This document shows positions 5,879 through 10,295 of a DNA stretch of 10,295 nt, one piece after another. The stretch's first letter is position 1; each line of letters starts with the position of its first letter. The notes beneath the pieces were generated by a model. The model did not search any database. It saw only the letters and a list, made by a program, of their open reading frames with translations, and was not told where the DNA came from. A program made the position numbers and the translations under genes. Source of the DNA: Herminiimonas sp. (GTDB lineage: Bacteria; Pseudomonadota; Gammaproteobacteria; Burkholderiales; Burkholderiaceae); NCBI GenBank assembly GCA_014377155.1, contig JACMQD010000156.1, forward strand, positions 1 through 10,295. Direction: 5' to 3'.

Positions 5879-5937
5879 GTACAGCCAAGAATGATCTGAT
5901 CTGCGCGACGCGCCTGCAATCGAGACAAGGATACGAA

Positions 5938-6546
5938 TTGAGTACATCACACGACGATGCCGAGAATGACGCGGGGCCAGCGGCACCTGAGGAGTTCGGC
6001 GAAGCGGACTGGCGACGTTTTCTCGCCAGTATCGGGGAAGACCCGGCACGCCCGGGACTACTCGAAACACCGGCACGAGTGATAAAAGCATGGAAGCACT
6101 GGACCTCGGGTTATCAGCAGGATGCAGGCGATTTGTTGAAGACATTCGAAGACGGCGCCGAAGCCTACAGCGAACTGATCGTGGTCCGAGGCATTCCGGT
6201 CTACAGCCACTGCGAACACCATCTCGCACCCTTTTTCGGCACAGCGGTGATCGGCTATGTCCCGAACGGCAAGATTGTCGGCTTATCGAAGCTGACACGA
6301 CTAGTCGATTGCTATGCAAAACGGCTGCAGGTCCAGGAACGGCTGACCAGCCAGGTTGCCAACGCGTTGATGAGTGCGCTTGAACCGAACGCAGTCGGCG
6401 TCGTCATTCGCTGCCGTCATTTGTGCATGGAGAGCCGTGGAATCCGGACACCGGGAGAAGAAACCATTACCTCAGCCATGCTGGGCGAGTTACAGCCTAA
6501 TCTCGCGCTCCGCACCGAATTTCTGGCGCTGGCACGCGATAGCTAA
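5938..6546 (+). CDS. folE: GTP cyclohydrolase I (FolE)
   Basis: The 202-aa enzyme converts GTP to 7,8-dihydroneopterin triphosphate, the first step of tetrahydrofolate synthesis. It works in the cytoplasm as a homodecamer. The zinc ligands are visible: C92 in HCEHHLAPFFG, then H161 and C163 in CRHLCMESRG. H94 and H95 are the conserved active-site pair. GKIVGLSKLTRLVDCYAKRL (111-130) and QVQERLTSQ (131-139) are the family signature. The start is TTG at 5938, supported by AAGGA 6 bp upstream and by the lack of an in-frame ATG before the domain begins. The first 20 residues are acidic and poorly conserved. It is a type IA (zinc) enzyme, not the FolE2 (type IB) form. Identity firm; the exact start is likely. 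Confidence 0.97.
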   Translation: MSTSHDDAENDAGPAAPEEFGEADWRRFLASIGEDPARPGLLETPARVIKAWKHWTSGYQQDAGDLLKTFEDGAEAYSELIVVRGIPVYSHCEHHLAPFFGTAVIGYVPNGKIVGLSKLTRLVDCYAKRLQVQERLTSQVANALMSALEPNAVGVVIRCRHLCMESRGIRTPGEETITSAMLGELQPNLALRTEFLALARDS

Positions 6547-6611
6547 AATGTCCCGCGTACCATTTCGCATCTGAAAATCTACATTGCGATTGCTGCATGC
6601 GGCGGAGGATA

Positions 6612-6626
6612 ATGTCTCTTGCATGA
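6612..6626 (+). other. Possible 4-codon leader frame
   Basis: An ATG at 6612 lies 3 bp after GGAGG (6604-6608) and reads M-S-L-A-stop. Its TGA overlaps the ATG at 6623 as ATGA. It could couple translation of the next gene, whose own spacing from GGAGG (14 bp) is too long. The 3-bp spacing of the short frame is also poor, so this is tentative. Confidence 0.2.
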
Positions 6627-7207
6627 ACATTACGATCGGCATGCATTACGATGACATGTTGTCATCATCACTGGAAACGATTATTTTGACTACCACTAAA
6701 AACAAACGCTGGAATGGCAAACTCGAAACCCTCGCGGCCGACTACCTCAAGGATGTCATCGTGCAGATGGAAACCTACGGCGAGCGAGTGCAGTTCGCGA
6801 TCAACGGTCCCGGACAGCGACCGAGTTACCAGGTCACCAACACGGCTGGCAAGAAAATGGCGTTCGACCAAAACAATCACTTGATGCATCCGAAGGATGA
6901 CGAACTTTCGGGCGCCAACATCAGCGGTACATTTACGCTGGCCCAAATCAAGACTGCGAAATCAAGCGTCGGCGTGCGTGCAAGCGCAGGCACGCGCGCA
7001 ACCAAAACCAGCAGCAGCGCGCCGCGCACTACTTCCGCCGCAGCCAAGGCAGGCGCGATGGACGAAGAAAAATACGAATATTTCAAAGCCCACCGACAAA
7101 CATTGCCACCGGCGATCAAGGAATATTCCAACGAAATTTCCGAATTGATGAAGAAAGGCATGACAGCCGAAGAAGCGTTCAACGACGTCCTGGCACGCTA
7201 TTTCTGA
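6623..7207 (+). CDS. Hypothetical protein (194 aa)
   Basis: I do not recognise the family. I choose ATG at 6623 over the TTG at 6584 (no ribosome site). ATG at 6641 is a possible later start. GGAGG lies at 6604-6608, rather far from 6623. Residues 1-110 look like a folded alpha/beta domain (METYGERVQFAINGPG, 49-64; GTFTLAQIKTAKSS, 102-115). About 112-146 is a Ser/Thr/Ala/Lys-rich linker, probably disordered. Residues 147-194 form a charged helical tail ending KKGMTAEEAFNDVLARYF, which suggests a small protein-interaction module. There is no signal peptide, membrane segment or cysteine, so it is cytoplasmic. It is downstream of folE by 76 bp with no terminator between them, so co-transcription is possible. 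Function unknown. Confidence 0.85.
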   Translation: MNITIGMHYDDMLSSSLETIILTTTKNKRWNGKLETLAADYLKDVIVQMETYGERVQFAINGPGQRPSYQVTNTAGKKMAFDQNNHLMHPKDDELSGANISGTFTLAQIKTAKSSVGVRASAGTRATKTSSSAPRTTSAAAKAGAMDEEKYEYFKAHRQTLPPAIKEYSNEISELMKKGMTAEEAFNDVLARYF

Positions 7208-7223
7208 TACAACTTTGCGTGGC

Positions 7224-7280
7224 GCGGCGCTCCTGACGCCGCACTCTCACTCCCGCGCCGGCCCGCTTCCGGCTATTTTT
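7224..7280 (+). terminator. Terminator hairpins after the 194-aa gene
   Basis: GCGGCG (7224-7229) with CGCCGC (7237-7242) forms a first stem. GCCGG (7257-7261) with CCGGC (7269-7273) forms a second, followed by TATTTTTC. The T run is the antisense of the last codons of the DTW gene, so the plus-strand terminator overlaps that gene's 3' end. Confidence 0.6.
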
Positions 7281-7977
7281 CTTCCTCGCCAATAACCCGT
7301 GCGGCAAATCCATAGCCGATTTGCTGTTCCACGAAACCATCGAAGGCAGCCAGCATCGGCTGGTATCGCTCACCTGCTCCTTCCAGTTGCACCAAGGCCT
7401 GACAAGTCGCCTCGAAGGTCGAAAGCTGGTCCTTGCGGTGCGCTGTGCGAATCCGGTAATGCGACGCGCCAGTACCGCGCAGCGCCAGCCGCGGTAGTTG
7501 CTGCAAGAGCGGATTGCAGTACAGCTGCTTGCGGCTCTTGCGCCACGTTGCGTCGAGAATAACCAGGCGCACTCGCGCTGGATCAGCAGGCAGGTCGTGC
7601 CGGCACGACTCTGGTACGACCATTACCCCGGAATCCGGCCCGATATCGTCGGGATAGAGTAGCAGTGCCTGGCGCAGTGGCGACGCACTCGTTTCGTACG
7701 CTATGCCATCGGCGGAAAACGGTGCATGCAGCCAGCGCCGCAACGCTGCCTCGGAAAAAGCCTCGCCAGTCACCAGCCGGCTATTCGACAAACAAAGATG
7801 CAGCAGGCGTGCGCTGCCCTTGGCATTGTCGACTTCCAGTGGATGCTGCAGGATCAATACTTCGACTTCGTTGTCGACCGGCGTGATCCATTGGCAAATG
7901 CAGGTGCGCTTTGGCCGCAGGCAGGCGCCGCACATCGCGCGTCCGCCAGCCTGCCTCGGCGGGGTCAGTGAATGCAT
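7273..7977 (-). CDS. tapT: DTW-domain tRNA-uridine aminocarboxypropyltransferase (TapT type)
   Basis: With ATG at 7977 the protein has 234 aa, the usual size of the family. It has a four-cysteine zinc motif, C16 and C19 with C26 and C28 (CGACLRPKRTCIC). HPLE (45-48) and NAKGSARLLHL (51-61) follow, and the DTW signature appears as LDATWRKSRKQLY (141-153). STFEATCQAL (186-195) completes the pattern. Known: E. coli TapT (YfiP) uses S-adenosylmethionine to place the 3-amino-3-carboxypropyl group on U47 of tRNA, giving acp3U47. The same reaction is inferred here, but substrate tRNA and position are not visible. The frame is open upstream to 8142 but unlike the family, so 7977 is preferred; no clear ribosome site is present, so the start is uncertain. 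The gene is divergent from the molybdenum hydroxylase operon. Confidence 0.9.
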   Translation of the reverse strand: MHSLTPPRQAGGRAMCGACLRPKRTCICQWITPVDNEVEVLILQHPLEVDNAKGSARLLHLCLSNSRLVTGEAFSEAALRRWLHAPFSADGIAYETSASPLRQALLLYPDDIGPDSGVMVVPESCRHDLPADPARVRLVILDATWRKSRKQLYCNPLLQQLPRLALRGTGASHYRIRTAHRKDQLSTFEATCQALVQLEGAGERYQPMLAAFDGFVEQQIGYGFAARVIGEEEK

Positions 7978-8095
7978 CGGCAAAGTCGAGAAAGTGATAG
8001 CGGCATACACGAAGCATACCTGCTGCGGCATGCCGTCATGATGCGGCACAAGGCATTTCCACAGTGCAGTTATCCGCAAGCATGCCAACAACAGA

Positions 8096-8108
8096 TGATG
8101 TAACATCA
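8096..8108. promoter_or_regulatory. Dyad upstream of the molybdenum hydroxylase operon
   Basis: TGATGT and ACATCA flank a central A, a 6+1+6 perfect inverted repeat, 49 bp before the ATG at 8158 and in the divergent region shared with the DTW gene. Size and place fit an operator, but no regulator is nearby and no promoter boxes are obvious. Confidence 0.3.
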
Positions 8109-8157
8109 ACAAGGGGCACCCTTCCGACTCGACCCACCACATCCTTGGAGCCTGGAC

Positions 8158-8661
8158 ATGGCAAAACTGAACGTCAACGGCGCGTTGCGCGATTACCAGG
8201 CGGAAGAGGATACACCGCTGCTTTGGGTATTGCGTGAGCAGCTCGGGCTAACCGGCACCAAGTACGGCTGTGGTGTGGCTCAGTGCGGTGCCTGCACCGT
8301 TCATATCGATGGCATCGCCACACGCAGTTGTGTCCGTCCGGCCGCAACCGTCACTGCCGCCGAAAAGATCGTCACGATCGAAGGCTTGTCGCCGAACGGT
8401 TCGCATCCGGTACAAAAAGCCTGGGCTGCGCTTGACGTTCCCCAGTGCGGATTTTGCCAGTCCGGCATGATCATGGCCGCCGCTGCGCTGCTGCAATCAA
8501 AACCCGATCCGAGCGACCTCGATATTAACGAAGCCATGACCAACATTTGCCGTTGCGGCACTTACAATCGGGTGCGCGCCGCGATCAAGGTGGTGGCCAA
8601 GGGTGGCAATACCAAAAGCGCCGGCCTGTCGATCAAGCACGCTGACGGGAGCATCACATGA
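8158..8661 (+). CDS. [2Fe-2S] subunit of IorAB-type molybdenum hydroxylase
   Basis: This 167-aa protein is the small electron-transfer subunit of the xanthine dehydrogenase superfamily. The N-terminal plant-ferredoxin-type cluster uses C38, C43, C46 and C58 ([12 protein letters not shown]). The C-terminal helical domain carries the second cluster with C97, C100, C131 and C133 ([11 protein letters not shown] and [12 protein letters not shown]). These are the full eight ligands of the IorA, CoxS and PaoA-like proteins. It passes electrons from the molybdenum centre of its partner to an acceptor not seen here. GGAG lies about 7 bp before the ATG. Its TGA overlaps the ATG of the next gene (ATGA), so the two are translationally coupled and form one enzyme. 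It has no signal peptide, so it probably travels to the periplasm folded with its Tat-tagged partner. There is no FAD-binding subunit gene between or before the pair. Confidence 0.96.
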   Translation: MAKLNVNGALRDYQAEEDTPLLWVLREQLGLTGTKYGCGVAQCGACTVHIDGIATRSCVRPAATVTAAEKIVTIEGLSPNGSHPVQKAWAALDVPQCGFCQSGMIMAAAALLQSKPDPSDLDINEAMTNICRCGTYNRVRAAIKVVAKGGNTKSAGLSIKHADGSIT

Positions 8662-10295
8662 GCGCCCTGCCATCCCCTTCGCGCCGTCGCTTTCTAGGTA
8701 CTACGGCCGCGGCCGCCGGCGGCTTGGTCGTCGCGTTTCATATTCCGTTTTCCGGTCAGGCTGCAGCCCAGGACGCCATGGCGCCCGAAATCAACGCCTG
8801 GGTCGTGGTCCGTCCGGACGACACTATCGTCATTCGCATCGCCCGCTCGGAAATGGGCCAGGGGACGCTGACCGGTTTGGCTCAACTGGTAACGGAAGAG
8901 CTCGAAGGCGACTGGGCCAAGGTGACCACCGAATATCCGACACCGGGGCAGAACCTGGCACGCAAACGCGCCTGGGGTAATTTTTCCACCGGTGGCAGCC
9001 GCGGTATCCGCGAGTCGCATGACTACGTTCGCAAGGGCGGCGCCACTGCGCGCATGATGCTCATTCAGGCGGCAGCCGATGAATGGAAGGTGCCGGCCTC
9101 CGAATGCAAGGCTGCCAGCAGCGTCATCACGCACGCAGGATCGGGGCGTACGACCACCTACGGCAAGGTCGCGGCCGCCGCTGGCAAACTGGCGCCGCCA
9201 GCCGACGTCGCACTGAAAGACCCGAAAGACTGGACGCTGGTCGGCAAGCGCCTGGCACGCCTCGATACCGTCAGCAAAACCACGGGTGCCCAGATCTACG
9301 GTTCGGACCTGGTGTTGCCCGGCATGCTCAACGCGGCGATCCGCGATTGCCCGGTATTCGGCGGCAAGGTCAAGAGTTTTAACGCGGCCGCTATCGAAAA
9401 GCGACCCGGGGTAAAGAAGGTAATAGCAGTCGGCGACAGCGCGGTGGCGGTCATCGCGGATACCTGGTGGCGCGCCAAGAGCGCGCTCGATGCGCTGCCG
9501 ATCGAATGGGACAATGGTCCTCATGCGGCCGCATCGAGTGCGACCATCGCGCAGATGCTCAAGGCCGGGCTGGACGCGCAGGACGCCGTGGTCGGCAACC
9601 AAAACGGTGACGCCCGTGCCGCCATCGCGGCCGCCGAGCGCAAGATCGAAGCGGTGTATTCGTATCCGTTCCAGAACCACGCCACCATGGAAACCATGAA
9701 CGCCACGGCCAAATGGACGCCGGAGCGGTGTGAAGTCTGGACCCCCACCCAGAACGGCGAAGCGGCACTGGCGGCAACGGCCGAAGCGGCCGGACTTGCG
9801 CCGGAAAAATGCGAAGTCTACAAACTGCATCTCGGCGGTGGTTTCGGCCGCCGTGGCGCGGTGCATGACTGGGTCATACAAGCCGTCACGATTGCCAAGC
9901 AAATGCCGGGCACGCCGATCAAGCTGATCTGGTCGCGCGAAGAAGACATGCTGCATGGCCGCTATCATCCGATCACGCAGTGCAAGCTCAGCGCCGGCCT
10001 CGATGCCAAAGGTAACATCACCGGTTTGCATATACGCATCTCCGGCCAGTCGATCCTGGCAAGCGTTGCACCGCAGAGCATCAAGGACGGCAAGGACCCG
10101 GTAGTCTTTCAGGGCCTCAACGCACCGGGGCCGGAAGCCTCGATCGGTTACAGTTTTCCTAACCTGCTAGTTGACCATGCGATGCGCAATCCGCACGTGC
10201 CGCCCGGTTTTTGGCGCGGCGTCAATCTGAACCAGAACACGATTTATCTGGAATGCTTCATCGACGAAGTAGCGCATGCCAGCGGCCAGGACCCA
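8658..10295 (+). CDS. Molybdopterin subunit, IorB/aldehyde dehydrogenase type, Tat-exported (cut by right edge)
   Basis: The window holds 546 codons, all open; family members have roughly 700-780, so about a quarter is missing. Residues 1-38 are a twin-arginine signal: S8-R9-R10-R11-F12-L13, then a hydrophobic stretch and AAAQ. EMGQGT (65-70) matches the IorB-type N-terminal domain. [13 protein letters not shown] (339-351) corresponds to the usual HAPMEPMNxTA block. GGGFGRRG (393-400) is the molybdenum cofactor contact. [13 protein letters not shown] (515-527) and ECFIDEVAH also fit the family. Known: IorAB oxidises isoquinoline, but close paralogues oxidise aldehydes or other heterocycles, so substrate cannot be read from this. 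The enzyme should be periplasmic, with a cytochrome as likely acceptor. Odd: T343 and T346 replace the usual Pro residues in the PMEPMN block. The active-site glutamate lies beyond the right edge. Confidence 0.95.
   Translation, partial: MSALPSPSRRRFLGTTAAAAGGLVVAFHIPFSGQAAAQDAMAPEINAWVVVRPDDTIVIRIARSEMGQGTLTGLAQLVTEELEGDWAKVTTEYPTPGQNLARKRAWGNFSTGGSRGIRESHDYVRKGGATARMMLIQAAADEWKVPASECKAASSVITHAGSGRTTTYGKVAAAAGKLAPPADVALKDPKDWTLVGKRLARLDTVSKTTGAQIYGSDLVLPGMLNAAIRDCPVFGGKVKSFNAAAIEKRPGVKKVIAVGDSAVAVIADTWWRAKSALDALPIEWDNGPHAAASSATIAQMLKAGLDAQDAVVGNQNGDARAAIAAAERKIEAVYSYPFQNHATMETMNATAKWTPERCEVWTPTQNGEAALAATAEAAGLAPEKCEVYKLHLGGGFGRRGAVHDWVIQAVTIAKQMPGTPIKLIWSREEDMLHGRYHPITQCKLSAGLDAKGNITGLHIRISGQSILASVAPQSIKDGKDPVVFQGLNAPGPEASIGYSFPNLLVDHAMRNPHVPPGFWRGVNLNQNTIYLECFIDEVAHASGQDP

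Noticed and set aside
5795..6319. 174-codon frame on the minus strand over the start of folE
   Set aside because: Shadow of folE; low-complexity translation rich in Arg and Ser, without family features.
7978..8142. 55-residue N-terminal extension of the DTW protein
   Set aside because: The extension is unlike the family, whose zinc motif lies close to the N-terminus; it also covers the divergent regulatory region.
8694..10031. Long open frame of 445 codons on the minus strand, antisense to the molybdopterin subunit
   Set aside because: The plus strand encodes a clear family member through the whole stretch; the antisense frame is open because of GC-biased codon use, and its Arg/Gly-rich translation matches nothing.

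Overview
The window looks like a chromosomal segment of a betaproteobacterium, most likely Burkholderiales and plausibly Oxalobacteraceae. I infer this from moderate GC with mixed codon use and from the style of the housekeeping proteins (XthA, FolE, an HDOD protein, an IorAB-type hydroxylase). It is not proven. I see no rRNA, tRNA, CRISPR array, intact insertion sequence or prophage gene. Most genes are ordinary; the less familiar content is in two small secreted proteins, several unknown ORFs and the non-coding gaps.

Layout, left to right: (1) the N-terminal two thirds of a KaiC/RadA-type ATPase on the minus strand, running off the left edge; (2) a 439-bp gap holding a strong intrinsic terminator with no gene in front of it; (3) xthA (exonuclease III) on plus, convergent with (4) an HDOD signalling protein on minus, the two sharing a bidirectional terminator; (5) a small secreted protein with a possible SUEL-lectin-like domain, followed by a strong terminator; (6) a 385-bp gap with inverted repeats but no gene, then a 55-aa lysine-rich protein; (7) an exported protein with six heptapeptide repeats and an Asp-rich, thrombospondin-type-3-like tail, convergent with (8) an unknown 135-aa protein on minus; (9) a FrnE-type DsbA-family oxidoreductase; (10) folE (GTP cyclohydrolase I) with a TTG start; (11) an unknown 194-aa protein; (12) a DTW-domain tRNA modification enzyme (TapT type) on minus; (13) a two-gene operon, with ATGA overlap, for a molybdenum hydroxylase: a [2Fe-2S] subunit and a Tat-exported molybdopterin subunit cut by the right edge.

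The only clear operon is the last pair. Elsewhere the genes are mostly single transcription units separated by recognisable hairpins. Functions are scattered: DNA repair (XthA), folate synthesis (FolE), tRNA modification (TapT), signalling (KaiC-like, HDOD), envelope (two secreted proteins) and periplasmic oxidation (IorAB-like). I do not see a coherent new multi-gene system. The best leads are the orphan terminator before xthA, the lectin-like secreted protein, the repeat/Asp-rich exported protein and an apparently leaderless HDOD gene.
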